Shown here piece by piece: positions 15,001 to 23,600 of a stretch of 64,000 nucleotides of DNA. The position numbers and the translations under genes are program-made. Location: positions 1 through 64,000 of the forward strand of contig NZ_JAUKFY010000006.1 in NCBI RefSeq assembly GCF_030489605.1, read 5' to 3'. Origin of the DNA: Brevibacillus laterosporus (lineage in GTDB: Bacteria > Bacillota > Bacilli > Brevibacillales > Brevibacillaceae). The notes beneath the pieces were generated by a model. It ran no database searches. It had not been told where the DNA came from and worked only from the letters and a program-made list of their open reading frames with translations. The first letter of the stretch is position 1. Each line of letters opens with the position of its first letter.

Positions 15001-17539
15001 ATCTCGCAAGGTCCCCGGTTCGATACATTCTCTCCTGGGGTTTAAAGGGATTTTCTATAAATTTTTCTGCAGTCAATTCAGGACGATTTAAATAGCCTCT
15101 AGCAACACCATCGCCAGCAATGTACATTTCTCCAATCGAACCAATTGGGACTGGCTGTAAGGCTGTGTCTAATAAGTAGATCTCTACATTGTCGGCTGGT
15201 GCTCCGATTGGTACAGAATCTTGAGAGGTATGATTCGGATCAAATGTATAGAGCATGCAACCTACTACTGTTTCCGTAGGACCATATTCATTCATGATTT
15301 GTACAGTTCCACCAAAGTTACGGACTATTTTGCCAGCAAGCTGTGTTTGTAAATTCTCGCCACCCACTATAAATCTCCTGATGTTACTGTTCGTACCATC
15401 GAATTCCTCTATTAGTTTTAGATGTGTAGGGGTTAATTTTATGATTCCAACTTTATTATCTCTGAGTATGTCTTGAATAACCTGTACCTTATCTTCTCCT
15501 CCATAAATATAGATCGTATTGCCGGAAACTAGTGGAGTAAAGATAGATGTGACGGTCAAATCAAACGAAATGGACGAGTAAAGCGGAAAATGAATAATCT
15601 CATTTTGTACATACACTTTTTTAGCCCACCAAATATAATTGACAAGCCCTTGATGAGTGATCATTGCTCCCTTTGGATTTCCAGTCGATCCTGAGGTATA
15701 GATGATATAGGCCAAATCGTCCACACTGCTTTTATTAATCAGATTAACAGTACTCCCCTGATATAGGTCTTGATCGTCTAGATAGAGGCTCTCTATCTTA
15801 TGGCCATCAATTTTATTGGAAAACTTTTGCTGGGTTAGCAAAAGAGTGCTTTGACTATCCTCTAGCAAATACCGAATTCGATCTTCTGGATAATCTGGAT
15901 CAATCGGCAAATAAGCAGCTCCAGATTTTAAAATAGCGAGTATCCCGACAACTAATTCCAAGGAGTGCTCTGCCATGATGGAAACAACGCTACTACCAGT
16001 AACCCCACTCTCTCTTAGAACATGCGCGAGTTGATTGGAAGATTCGTTTAATTCCTGATAAGTCAGCTGTTTTTCTCGACATACGGCTGCTACTTGATGC
16101 GGCGTTTTAACAACCTGCTCCTCAAATAGCTCATAGATTGTTTTTGTTTTTGGATAGTCAGAGGCTGTGTTATTATACTCTACTACTAGCTGTTGTTTTT
16201 CCTGCTCTGTCAGAATTGATATATCCTTGAGGAGTATATCAGGGGTGTTAATGACCTGTGCCACAATGCTTTGAAGATGATCTTGCATTCTAGTAATAAA
16301 AGCTGAATCATAAACATTCGCATTATAGCTGAATTTAATCATCATCTCGTTCCAAGGTGCTACCGCTACAACTACATTTAAGTCATAGGTGGTTTGCTCT
16401 TCTCCATTTTCAATACGGATACGAAATCCCAAGGCTTCCTCCAAAGAATCCATGTTGTTGTCTGGGTAATTTTCGAACGTAACAAGATGGTCGATTAGCT
16501 CTTGTTTTACCAATGACTGACTTTGTATCTCATATAAAGGGGCATAGTCATACTTCGTAGATTGGATTGCATTTTCGCGTGCATTTTTTATCACTTCCTG
16601 AAAAGACAGCAAGGGGTTGACGTGTAAGCGAGTCGGAATAGTATTGATGAACAGACCTACCATATGTTCAATGCCTTGTATTCCTGGAGGCCTGCCTGAA
16701 ACAACTGAACCAAATACAACATCTTCCGTATTTTTATATTTACTGACCAAAATGCTCCAAATGGCATGGAATACATTGCTTAACGTTGCCTGATTACGGT
16801 TTGCGATCTGTTGGAGATTTTTGGTTGTTTCCTGATTTAATGTAAAAAGTGCCTCCTTCAGATCATAGCTTTCCTTGCCAGTCTGCGGCTTGTTTTTAGG
16901 AAATTCCGTATGCAGTTCATAACCCTCCAAATGCTTATTCCAATATTTCAATGCCTCTTCTTTATTTTGCTTCTCTAGCCATTTTATATATTCACTGTAT
17001 GGCTTAGACACTTCTCGTGGAATTGATTTATTTGCCTTCAAGGTAGCATAATAGCTAAGAAGCTTATGAATAAGAATCCCTAATCCCCAACCATCTATGA
17101 TGATATGATGAAAAGCCCAAAAAAATTGATAGATGTTATCACCGGTTTTAAAAATGGAGGCCCTCATAAGCACGTCCTTCGTTACATGAAAGCCTTGTTC
17201 TTTTCCTCTGTTTTTATAAGTTTCAATATATTCTTTTTGCTCATCATCTGCAAAACGCGTGATATCCTCAAAATATACCTGCATTTTTCTCTCTTTAAAC
17301 ACAACCTGTCTAGCACGTTGTAAATTTTGATACACAAATGCTGTCCGGAGAACCTCATAGTTTTCGATTAGCTTATTCATGCTTTGTTGAAACAATGGAA
17401 GATCGAATTCACCCTGAATCGTGGCAGTCATCTGGAGATAGTAGGCACTTGTTTGCTCATCCAAAATAGAATGAAATAGCATGCCCTCTTGGAGCGGAGT
17501 TAACGGATACACTTTTGCAATATTATCTTGTTTTTTCAT
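1..17539 (-). CDS. tycC: TycC-type nonribosomal peptide synthetase, six modules, 3' end outside window
   Basis: Open reading frame without a stop from the ATG at 17539 to the left edge, about 5846 residues, so the C-terminus and any thioesterase are not visible. The start follows GAGGTG and reads MKKQDNIAKVYPLTPLQEGMLFHS, a condensation domain that accepts from an upstream epimerisation domain (HHIIIDG near 17080). Five complete C-A-T modules follow, with carrier GGHS motifs near 14545, 11405, 8303, 5198 and 2065. A sixth C domain and the start of its A domain end at position 1, just past the TSGTTGKPKG motif. Pocket residues by PheA numbering, last Lys assumed: module 1 DLTKIGEVGK (Asn), module 2 DLTKVGHIGK (Asp), module 3 DGAHTGEVAK (aromatic), module 4 DAFWIGGTFK (Val), module 5 DVGEIGSIDK (Orn). 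Module 6 is cut before its code. The layout matches TycC (six modules plus thioesterase); Asn-Asp identifies a loloatin-type product. Symbol given by architecture only. Confidence 0.93.
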   Translation of the reverse strand, partial: MKKQDNIAKVYPLTPLQEGMLFHSILDEQTSAYYLQMTATIQGEFDLPLFQQSMNKLIENYEVLRTAFVYQNLQRARQVVFKERKMQVYFEDITRFADDEQKEYIETYKNRGKEQGFHVTKDVLMRASIFKTGDNIYQFFWAFHHIIIDGWGLGILIHKLLSYYATLKANKSIPREVSKPYSEYIKWLEKQNKEEALKYWNKHLEGYELHTEFPKNKPQTGKESYDLKEALFTLNQETTKNLQQIANRNQATLSNVFHAIWSILVSKYKNTEDVVFGSVVSGRPPGIQGIEHMVGLFINTIPTRLHVNPLLSFQEVIKNARENAIQSTKYDYAPLYEIQSQSLVKQELIDHLVTFENYPDNNMDSLEEALGFRIRIENGEEQTTYDLNVVVAVAPWNEMMIKFSYNANVYDSAFITRMQDHLQSIVAQVINTPDILLKDISILTEQEKQQLVVEYNNTASDYPKTKTIYELFEEQVVKTPHQVAAVCREKQLTYQELNESSNQLAHVLRESGVTGSSVVSIMAEHSLELVVGILAILKSGAAYLPIDPDYPEDRIRYLLEDSQSTLLLTQQKFSNKIDGHKIESLYLDDQDLYQGSTVNLINKSSVDDLAYIIYTSGSTGNPKGAMITHQGLVNYIWWAKKVYVQNEIIHFPLYSSISFDLTVTSIFTPLVSGNTIYIYGGEDKVQVIQDILRDNKVGIIKLTPTHLKLIEEFDGTNSNIRRFIVGGENLQTQLAGKIVRNFGGTVQIMNEYGPTETVVGCMLYTFDPNHTSQDSVPIGAPADNVEIYLLDTALQPVPIGSIGEMYIAGDGVARGYLNRPELTAEKFIENPFKPQERMYRTGDLARWLPDGNMEYMGRTDHQVKIRGHRIEMGEIEAKLVQHEMIKEAVVIVEKDESAQNVLYAYIVSDAELPVSELREHIGSTLPPYMIPSYFIRLEEIPLTANGKVERKKLPKPDGFIRTGVEFVAPRTLIEDQLVTIWKGILNIDKVSVLDNFFELGGHSLKAMTVISQISKAFNVDLPLKVLFDTPTIAALSHYIANTESGMYSAIEPAVLQEYYPVSSAQKRMYILHQLNKDSVSYNMPGALIMEGNLDIQRFEYAMKSIITRHEALRTSFHTIEGEPTQKVHSSVQVEIMRMHAKEDQIEQIISDFIQPFDLSMAPLLRVSLLTLEEQKHLFLLDIHHIISDGVSISVFIEEFMKLYDGESLPELRIQYKDFTVWQNELFRSEIFEKQENYWINTLKGEIPVLQLPTDSPRPATQSFEGDGVDFVISKQLTSGLYEIAAKSGATLYMVLLSAYSVLLSKYAGQEEILIGSPIAGRRHADVERIMGSFINTLAMRTYPEAGKTVDEFIVEVKQMTLGAFEHQDYPFEALVDKLDVPRDFSRNPLFDTMLVLQNMDQTALELDQLRITPYDFVHSVSKVDMTLFASEADGEIHCKLQYSTALFKRETIEQFIKHFTMIMGVFTENIGIKLAEIPLLTKEEQADLLTRTSGIKVDPPRDMTMYDLFEACVKEYPVQNAVVLGKDKLTYQELHEKANHVAALLQAKGVHANKIVGIMTPPSLEMMVGIMGIWRAGGAYLPIDPDAPMERITYMLEDSKVDVVVTLNDLSNALPASVSTLALDKAMLYHELQIPAATKVSSEDLAYVIYTSGTTGMPKGVQIAHRNAINYVFAFTRQANVTWEDKTVLVSSYAFDLGYTGIFSAILSGSELHLLTKDEYINAERLLSYISENQITYVKLTPSLFSVVVKSESFMKTNYCDSLRLIVMGGEPIRVTDVMTYLDQYPSAQIMNHYGPTETTIGCITHILHADNCEEFANRPFIGRPIANTQAYILDERGQLVPPGIVGELCISGEGVSKGYLNQPSLTDEKFVSNPFNPGTSMYRTGDLARYFSNGNIEYVGRADQQVKISGYRIELGEIEKQLLQHPFIKEAVVIAAQEDESHLLYAYFISEQEITVSDLREHVGSMLPIYMIPSYFVRMDKIPLTPNGKVDRKALPKPAGTIVTGSEYVAPRNHLEMQISDIWSEVLSANKFGVEDNFFALGGHSLKAMSMISKLNKVFQIEVPFKTIFENPTIATLAKYISQAEKRDYVNIQPAPLQEYYPVSSAQKRMYILRQLAGADLGYNMPGVMYIDGKLDVQRLELAMKALVQRHESLRTSFHSINGEIVQRIHEEIDFSISYSSSTEDQLDTLITNFIQPFDLSLAPLLRVGVVKLTEERHLFLVDMHHIIADGVSLGIFIKEFVHLYEGKELAELRLQYKDFAAWQNDWFETGVLNKQETYWLTTFAGEIPLLNLSTDFPRPLSKSFEGDRFIFGTGTNLMQDLYRVANEAGATLYMVLLAAYNIFLSKYSGQEDIIVGSPIAGRTHADVDQIVGMFVNTLALRNNPVGTKTFREFIEEVKRNTLQAYENQDYPFEVLAEKLDVHREMSRNPLFDTLFILQNTDKKTFEIDHLTFDPYITGVTQAKFDLTLEATEESMEIVFCLEYCTKLFKRETIERMASHFVQIIRAVTENPEVTLSEINMLTLEEQQQVLIDFNDNHVPYPTGTIQSFFEEQVERTPDHIALRYAGQTLTYRQLNERANQLAMFLRNKGVQPGQIVGIMAERSFEMIIAIYGVLKSGAAYLPIDPAYPQDRIQYLLEDSGVTMLLIQSHLSKQLTTDIEWIDLEDEQIYVGSGENLCNVNQASDLAYIIYTSGTTGKPKGVMIEHQSIINCLLYRKEEYGFSPNDKILQIFSFAFDGFVASLFSPMMGGAISVLPGEDDAKDPFALRNLIAGENITHYHGVPSLLHAILDCSTAEDLESLGNVTLGGEKITPQLVQKVKQINPAIEINNEYGPTENSVATTIMRSIEAGETITIGRPIANVAVYILDSNHLLQPVGVIGELCIGGRGLARGYIQRPDLTEEKFVPNPFVPGEHMYKTGDYAKWLPNGTIEYIGRMDEQVKIRGYRIEIGEIENAILTFNRINEAVVVVSEDSNEEQLLIAYFTAEEEITLADLRAHLAKALPDYMNPTYFVQLEAFPTTPNGKIDRRGLPKPKGDPILGTIYVAARNATESRLVEIWQNVLGISRIGVNDSFFDLGGHSLRAMTVMSLVHKECGVELPLKVLFEKSTIAQLAAFIDKAAKSKYVPIQAVSPKAYYPVSSAQKRMYILRQFDGAGTIYNMPNALYMDGKLDYSRFEETLQQLINRHETLRTSFHSVNGEPMQRVHQSVELSIFYREASVDQVDQFVDEFIQMFDLEAAPLLRIGLIKLEEEKHLFLMDMHHIISDGVSAGILFEEFAALYRGESLPELRIHYKDFAVWQNEFFASDAIIKQEFYWTNTFAGEIPVLNLPTDYSRPTVQRFDGDQVIFHTGKQVMEDLYKLANETSTTLYMVLLAAFNVLLSKYSGQEEIVIGSPIAGRVHPDTEKVMGMFVNTLALKNNPSAQKSFKAFLAEVKQNTLEAYENQDYPFESLVEKLEIQRDLGRNPLFDIMFILQNMEKKSFVLEDLQITPHVTQRGYSKFDLTLEANEESSGIQFSLVFSTSLFKKESIERMAGHFLQILDTITKQPELALLEVSLLSEQEKQQILVAFNETSTDYPRMLAIHQWFEEQAEKQPDHIAVVSEGHTLTYRELNNKANQVARILRQKGVASNHVVGLLADRSHEMIVGILGILKAGGAYLGIDPEYPSERISYMMKDCQVNIVLTLPHLAFQLQEEVDLILLDDESMYQGDVTNLLNVTRPSDLAYIMYTSGSTGKPKGVMVEHKNVIRLVINTNYVQVKPEDRMIQTGAIGFDAMTFEIFGALLNGGRLYLVHKDILLDSELLADFLLANQITTMWLTSPLFNQLSQDNENMFASLTDLIVGGDVLSPKHINKVKQINPHLVIWNGYGPTENTTFSTCFRIDEEFLDNIPIGKPISNSTAYILDKYNHLQPIGVPGELCVGGEGVARGYMNKPELTAEKFVANPFVPGERMYRTGDLARWLPNGTIEYLGRIDQQVKIRGFRIETGEIESVLARQDRVGESVITVVEDKVGQKALCAYYVSENAAVIPQLREQLAQELPSYMVPTFYVHLEKMPLTGNGKVDRRALPIPDGDLSTGVDYVAPSNQIEEKLVEIWKNVLGVSKIGVRDNFFELGGHSLKAMTVISSVHKVFHAELPLKILFESPTIYALAAYIAGAEKGEYVAIPKAAKADFYPVSSAQKRMYILHQFEGSGISYNVPGVMFIEGSLDYKRFDYAMRTLIDRHEALRTSFKTINGDPVQIIHDHVDFAVVHQEASEDQVEQIVDEFIQPFDLEIAPLIRTSLVSLSEKRHLFLMDMHHIISDGVSMQIIIKEFAQLYNGLNLPDSNIQYKDFAVWQNELFQTEVIQKQEAFWLDTFAGELPILNLETDFQRPSVQSFEGDHILFGTGKQLMTELQNLSNATGATLYMLLLAAYNVLLSKYTGQEEIVIGTPIAGRSHADVENIVGMFVNTLALKNKPFSELTFREFVAQVKENALKAFQNQDYPFESLVDQLQIRRDLSRNPLFDTMFSLGKTDSTGFDLDGLHFIPYKMKGEIAKFDISLDAFEMQDNIQLQFSYSTKLFRKDTIERWAIHYTQILQSIVTNPDKKLSEISILSEAEKNQIVYDFNATKVSYPMNKMFHQLFEEQVEKTPNNLAVICENEQLTYQELNTKANQLAHVLRQKGVKPERTVGIMVDRSMHMVVGMLAVLKAGGAYVPIDIDYPQDRKEFMLKDSGAVLLLTLQNLAEQLAFSHEILYLDQADNYQGDGANLLNVTEKHHMAYIIYTSGTTGKPKGVVIEHQSYINIAFAWREKYHLETFPVRLLQMASFSFDVSAGDFARALLHGGQLVICPNEVKLDPASLYDMLSRYQITIFESTPALVVPLMEYIYEHKLDISHMKLLIIGADSCSLEDYRSLLGKFGNSIRIINSYGVTEACIDSSYYEQPFELLPSIGTAPIGKPLPNTTMYIMDQHGELVPIGVVGELCIGGAGIAREYLNRPELTAEKFVENPFVPGEKLYRSGDVAKWLPDGNIEFLGRMDHQVKIRGVRIELGEIESQMRKLDGLREVVVIAKEDQAKEKFLCAYMVTDREVSTAEIRAHLTTQLPIAMIPTAFISLEAMPLTANGKIDKRSLPDPDNSLLANTEYVAPRTQLEVQLATVWQQVLGIDRVGSKDDFFALGGHSLRAMMVISHMHKEYQLDIPLRVLFEKPTIEEIAQYLERERTKQIISIRPATKQDYYPVSAAQRRMFILNQFDGVDISYNMPSIILLEGKLDLAKLETAFKGLLNRHESLRTSFELVNGSPVQKIHPAVDFAIDHQLAVDEELEEIIDEFIKPFQLNMAPLLRVLLVQTRLDRYLLLIDTHHIISDGVSSGIIINELVELYQGSALPELAIQYKDFSVWQHEQSQTAMYKKQEEYWVQTFADEIPVLNLPTDFPRPNTQSFEGDLITMETGKELMAGLVNIATDTGTTLYMVLLAAYNVLLSKYSGQEDMIVGTPVTGRSHVDLQNTVGMFVNTLAMRNKPVLSKSFREFLLEVKQNALRAYENQDYPFEELVEKLKIQRDVSRNPMFDTMFTLQNRGEKAIELDDLRFVGYEGDNKSKHSKFDLTLIASEESDQILISVEYCTKLYRSETIERLLTNFLQIMKAIIDNPDVKLAAIEMLTNEEKNRLLREFNNTERNQRDTTIHQLFEEQVRKTPDQAALIWNKQNVTYQELNERANQLARTLRNKGVVPNQLVAIMAERSVEMIIGVLGILKAGAAYVPIDPAYPIDRIEYVLQDSGAILLLTQSHLSYSTSANMIRLDLDEQKNYVSDGTTNLKAINKPTDLAYVIYTSGTTGKPKGVMIEHRSIVNCLQWRSDEYAFTPKDKA

Positions 17540-17576
17540 TTTGGCACCTCAGCTATGTGATATGAAAAAAGAAAAA

Positions 17577-17629
17577 GGTTGTTCCTCCAGCGAAACCATA
17601 GCCCGTGATCCTCTATTGGAGGAACAATC
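17577..17629 (-). terminator. Stem-loop with U-rich tail between tycB- and tycC-type genes
   Basis: Arms 17579-17589 (TTGTTCCTCCA) and 17617-17627 are perfectly complementary over 11 bp, extendable by two pairs, with a 27-nt loop. On the minus strand the hairpin is followed by CCTTTTTCTTTTTTC and then, within about 25 nt, by the ribosome binding site and ATG of the TycC-type gene. It has the form of an intrinsic terminator but lies inside an apparent operon. It could act as a partial terminator that lowers distal expression, or as an RNA processing or stability element. The stem is clear; the function is inferred. Confidence 0.6.
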
Positions 17630-17644
17630 GCATGAATCATGTGT

Positions 17645-20600
17645 TTAAATAAGCTCAAGTATGTTTTCTAAATCTTCAAACGAAAGATCATCATCACCCA
17701 AATCGCTTGGGGTTAATTCTCCTCCTTCCTTGGACATGCAATGCTCAATGATTATTAGCAAATACTTTTTGTAGGTTTCTGCTAATGTCGCAATTGTCTC
17801 TTCTTTGTATTGGAGCTGATTGTAGCCGATACTAATTTGTAACTTTCGTCCTTCAACAACAGATGAAATATCTAATAAAAATGGTCTTTCGGATTCCGGA
17901 CTAAACAAATTTCCTGTATTGGCTTGCGAAAGTGCAAATACACCTTCTTTTACATCAGAATCAAATTGGCCTAAATAATTAAAGCTGACCTCTGGTTGTA
18001 AACCAAACGATAGGGAAGGTCGCAATTCCTTAATCGTGAGATAACGCAGGATGTCATATCCGATCCCTTTATTTGGTACATGCCGCAGGTTTTCCTTTAC
18101 ACGCTTAATGTGAAGGGAAATGTCCTCTGACTCGTCCAGGTCTAATACAACTGGATATTGGGAGGTAAACCAGCCTACTGTTCTAGAAATATTCATATCA
18201 TTTCCAATATCCTCGCGTCCGTGGCCCTCTAGGTTAAGAATCATCTGATTGGTATCAGCCCAGTCCTTAAAGGCTAATCCTACTGCTGTCAGTAAAATAT
18301 CATTAACCTCAGTGTGATACGCGTGATTTACATTCCTTAATAGATTCTCTGTTTGTTCGCTCGTAAGCTCAGTTTTTAGAAGCTGGGTGTTCTTTTGAGT
18401 ATTTTCTACTTCGTTAAAGTCTCTTGGGAGCATCGTCATCTTTGCTGTTTTCTCTAGCTTCTCCCAGTACTCCATTTCTTTGACAATTGCTTCACTATTC
18501 GCATATTTTTGCATTTGAATCGCCCAGTCTTTCACTGAATCTGTTTTATCTGGCAATGTAATTTCCTGATGCAAAAGTGCCTGCGAATAGGCGGTAGAGA
18601 AGTCTTCGAACAAAATTCTCCAGGATACACCGTCAATCACCAAATGATGGATAACAATTAGCAAATAATCTCCTGTGCTTGTATGAAAAATTGCTGCTTT
18701 CACCAATGGACCTTCTGCAAGATCAATGCTGCTTTGAATCTCGTTGGATAACTCCAAGATTTTACTGTCTACATTGATCTCTTCTGCCAAGTCAAACCTG
18801 TAAAGATCAAATAAACGATCCTCAATGCCCCGATTCCATTGAATAATTTTGTTATTCTTGCGTTTATAAACCATACGTAAGGCATCGTGATGTTCTACCA
18901 TTTTTTGGAATGCGAGTGTTACTGCCTCTTGATCAAAGCCGTTTTCCCTGTGAAGCATAACAGCTTGATTCCATTGATGCATATCCGTAAATTGATTTGT
19001 AAAGAACCAACTCTGGATCGGCGTCAGCTCTATTTCTCCTTCTACTACACCCTGATCGCTTTTTTTACGATTAGGTGTTACATAAGAAATGACATGCTCG
19101 ATGGCTGGATTTTGGAACAAATCTTTCATTTCTAATTTCCAACCAGCAGTAGTCAGACGAGTCAGCACTTGAATGGCCTTAATTGAGTCTCCGCCTAATT
19201 CAAAGAAATTGTCTCGAATTCCAATTTTCTCAATACCTAAAACGTCTTGCCAAATCTCTGTTACCAATTGCTCTAATTCGTTTCGGGGAGCGTCGTATGC
19301 TTTTCCTGTATCAGAATTTTCATTTGGTTTTGGCAATGCTCTGCGGTCAATCTTATCGTTTGGTGTCAGCGGTATTTTATCAAGCTGTATAAAATAGGAT
19401 GGAATCATATAACTGGGCAAATCATCCGCTAGGTATCCTCTGATCTCGGCTACTGACACTGCTTCGTCAGAAACTAAATAGGCACATAAATAAGATTGTC
19501 CTTGCTCATCCTCAAGCGCCAATACTGCTGCTTCTTTGATCTGATGATGCAATAACAGAAGACTTTCGATCTCACCGATCTCTACTCGATGGCCACGTAT
19601 CTTCACCTGATGATCGATTCTGCCAAGATACTCGATGGTGCCATCGGGAAGCCATCGTGCTAAATCCCCTGTTTTGTACATTTTTTGACTTGGGTTAAAA
19701 GGGTTCATAACAAATTTCTCAGCAGTTAGTTCTGGTCGGTTCCAATATCCTCTGGCTAGACCTACACCTGCTACACACATTTCTCCTGCTATACCAATGC
19801 CCTGTAGTTGATGGCGCTGATTTAGAATATAGACTTGCGCATTTTGAACAGGGGCACCTATCGGAACAGACTGGGTAATGCTTGATCCCTCAGATGCTTT
19901 CCAGTACGTAGCACAAATAGATGTTTCAGTAGGGCCATACGCATTGATATAAGTTGCCTTGGATTTCCATTTATTTACAAGACTAAACGATGTGGCAGAA
20001 CCTGCCGTGATCAGTATTCGTAATGTAGAAAGATGTTCTGGATTAAGATGGATAGCATACGTTGGAGGTAAGGTAAGAACTGAAATCCTTTGTTGGTTCA
20101 GATATTCCTCGAATTTAACAAAATCGTTAATAGTATCTCTTGAAATGATAACGAGCCTTGCCCCGGTTAATAAAGCCATGAACATTTCCCAAACAGAGGC
20201 ATCAAATGACTGGCTGGCAAACTGACCGATATGATCTTTTGGATTTACGCCCAAGTTATCTTCAAAGAACGTTTTTAAGTTTGTTATTCCAGTGTGCTCT
20301 AACATAACCCCTTTAGGTTTTCCTGTTGTACCAGAGGTATAAATCACATAGGCTAGATCGGTTGGTTGACTGATAGAAACTAGGTTTGTTGAAGCAATGG
20401 TAGCTGGAAGCTGTGAGGTTACATTGATAAATTCTGCATCTGAATCCACACAGTTCATCAAATGAGGCTGCGCAAGCACCCATCTAGTCCGGCTATCTTC
20501 TATCATGTACCGTATCCGATCCTTTGGATAATCTGGGTCTATTGGTAAGAAGGCCGCGCCTGATTTTAAAATCGCTAAGGTACCTATCGCCATGTCTAGA

Positions 20601-23600
20601 GATCGTTCAACCATGATTCCCACTAATTGATTGGGTTGTACGCCCCTTTCTCGGAGTAGCCTTGCAAGCTGATTCGCTTTAGCGTTTAATTCCTGATACG
20701 TTAATTGGGTCTGTTCATAAACAACAGCTATTTCAAGCGGATGCTTTTCTGCTTGTTCTTCAAACAATTGATGAATCGTTTGATCAGATGCGAACTCGGT
20801 TGAATTGTTATTAAATTGAACTAACAAAAGTTGTTTTTCCTCTTCAGATAGCATGTCAATTTCAGACAAGATAATCTCTGTGTTAGCAATAATTGTCCGT
20901 ATAATTTGAAGAAAATGGCCTGCCATTCTCTCAACGGTCTTTTGATTAAATAGCTTTGTGCTATATTCAATGCGGAATACAATCTCGTCTGGTCCTTCCG
21001 TCATATGAAACGCCATATCAAATTTTGATACTCCAAGGGTATCCCCTTGTTCATATGGGCGCATCACAAGTTGATCAAAGACTCTTGTTTCCACATCGCC
21101 ATTTTGAAGAATAAACATCGTATCAAAAAGTGGATTTCTGCTTGGGTCTCTTTCCAATTCCAATTTCTCTACGAGCTCATCAAATGGATAATCCTGATTT
21201 TCATAGGCCTCAAGGGCATTCTGTCTTACTTCTTTAAGAAAATCTTTAAAGGTTTTATTCCCTACCGGCTTATTTCTCATCGCCAGTGTATTAACAAACA
21301 TCCCAACCACATTTTCTGCATCGGCATGTGATCGACCGGCAACAGGGGTGCCAACAATAACATCCTCCTGCTGAGAATACTTGGAGAGTAGAACATTATA
21401 CGCTGCTAACAAAACCATATAACGCGTTGTACCTGCACCAGCCGCTACCTTTTGCAGACCATCAAATATCTCTTTTCCAATTCTCATTATGAACTGATCG
21501 CCATCGAAGCTTTTTACCGCTGGTCTGGTATAATCTGTTGGTAAATTTACTACAGGTATCTCGCCGGCAAACATCTTCAACCAATATTCTTCTTGTTTTT
21601 TTATAGCGTCCGTTAAGAAAAATTCATTTTGCCAAAGGGAGAAGTCTTTATATGTTATGGGTAGTGGAGGAAGCTGTTTGCCCTCATAAATGTCAGCAAC
21701 CTCTCTCAGAATAATTCCAATCGACGTACCATCTGAAGCGATATGGTGAACATCGAACAGAAACAAATGTCGTTTTTCTTCTAGCTTGACTAGACGGCTT
21801 CTACATAGCGGAGGGACAGCAAGATCGAATGGTCTTACAAACGATCGGAAATTTCTGATTATTTTCTTTTGTTGAACTTGCATGTACTCGATGTCAAACT
21901 CGACGTGCTCCTCGATGCTCTGAACGATTTGATCTTTCACCACCCGATAACTAGTTCTCAGGCTCTCATGCCGGTTCATTACTTCTTGCAATGCCCGTTT
22001 GAAGCGATCCTTATCTAAAGCTCCTTCAATTATCATCATTCCGGGCATATTGTAGCTAATGCCTGCCCCCTCAAGCTGATGAAGAACGTACATCCGTTTC
22101 TGAGCTGACGACACAGTGTAGTAATCTTGATGAGAAACAGTTGGAATAGGTGTGTAAAGCTGTTTTTCAGATAAAGAGATATACTCTGAAAGAGCTTCAA
22201 TTATTTGAGCCTCAAAAAAGATTTGTAAAGATAGCTCCATTTGAAACGCTTTATGGACCTGTGTGATCACCGACATTGCTTTCAGTGAGTCACCGCCCAA
22301 TTCAAAAAAATTATCTTTAATCCCTATCTTTTCAATCCCTAGAACAGTTTGCCAGATTTCTACTAGTGATTGATCTGTCTTGTTTCGCGGGGCATCATAT
22401 GATCTTCCTGTATCCTGATTTTTATCAGGCTCGGGTAAAGCCTTACGATCAATCTTATCGTTTGGAGTTAACGGCATTTTATCTAGTTGCACAAAATATG
22501 ACGGGATCATATAGTTTGGTAATTTATTTGCTACATACTGCCTTACCTCCGTAACGGAGACATTTTCCTTTGAAACGATATAGGCACATAAATAGGATTG
22601 TCCTTGATGATCATCAAGCGCTAGAACAACTGCCTCTTGGATCGCAGGATGCTGTAATAAAAGACTCTCGATTTCACCTAGCTCCACTCGATGTCCACGT
22701 ATCTTCACCTGATGATCGATTCTACCAAGATACTCGATGGTACCATCGGGAAGCCATCTTGCTAAATCTCCGGTTTTATACATTTTTTTACCGGGTATAA
22801 ATGGGTTATCCACAAATTTTTCAGCAGTTAGTTCTGGTCGATTCCAATATCCTCTCGCAAGCCCTACCCCACCGACGCACATCTCGCCTACCTCACCAAT
22901 GCCCTGAAGCTGTAGAGATTGATCTACAATATAAACTTGAGTGTTTTGAATAGGAATACCAATCGGAACTGATGCTCCTTCACTCTCTGCTTTTGCCTTC
23001 CAATATGTCGCGCAAATAGAGGTTTCAGTCGGACCGTATCCATTGATGTAGTTCACCTTATCCTTCCATTTATCCACTAAGCCAAATGAGGTAGCAGAGC
23101 CTGCAGTGATAAGAGTACGTAGGGTTGGTAGACGTTTTGGCTCCAGATGAACGGCATAGGTTGGTGGTAAAGTAAGTACGGTAACCCCTTTGCGAGTAAC
23201 ATAATCCTCGAATCTCATAAAATCGGAAATTTTTTCTTTTGAAATGATCGCTAGTCTAGCACCTGCTGTTAGAGCCATGAACATTTCCCAAACAGAAGCA
23301 TCAAATGAATGGCTAGCAAATTGGCCAATGCAATCCTGTTCATTGATGCCTAAGCTATTTTCAAAAAATGCTTGAAGGTTGGCTATACCAGTATGCTCTA
23401 GCATAACTCCTTTTGGTTTCCCTGTTGTGCCTGACGTATAAATCACATAGGCTAAATCAGTTGATTGGCTGTTAGAAGGAAGGTTAGTGCTAGCTAAACC
23501 ATCTAAAATAGGTTCCGAGACATTAATATACTCAGCATCACATGCAACCTTGTTCATCAGATGGGGTTGGGCAATCACCAATTTTGTCTGACTATCCTCT

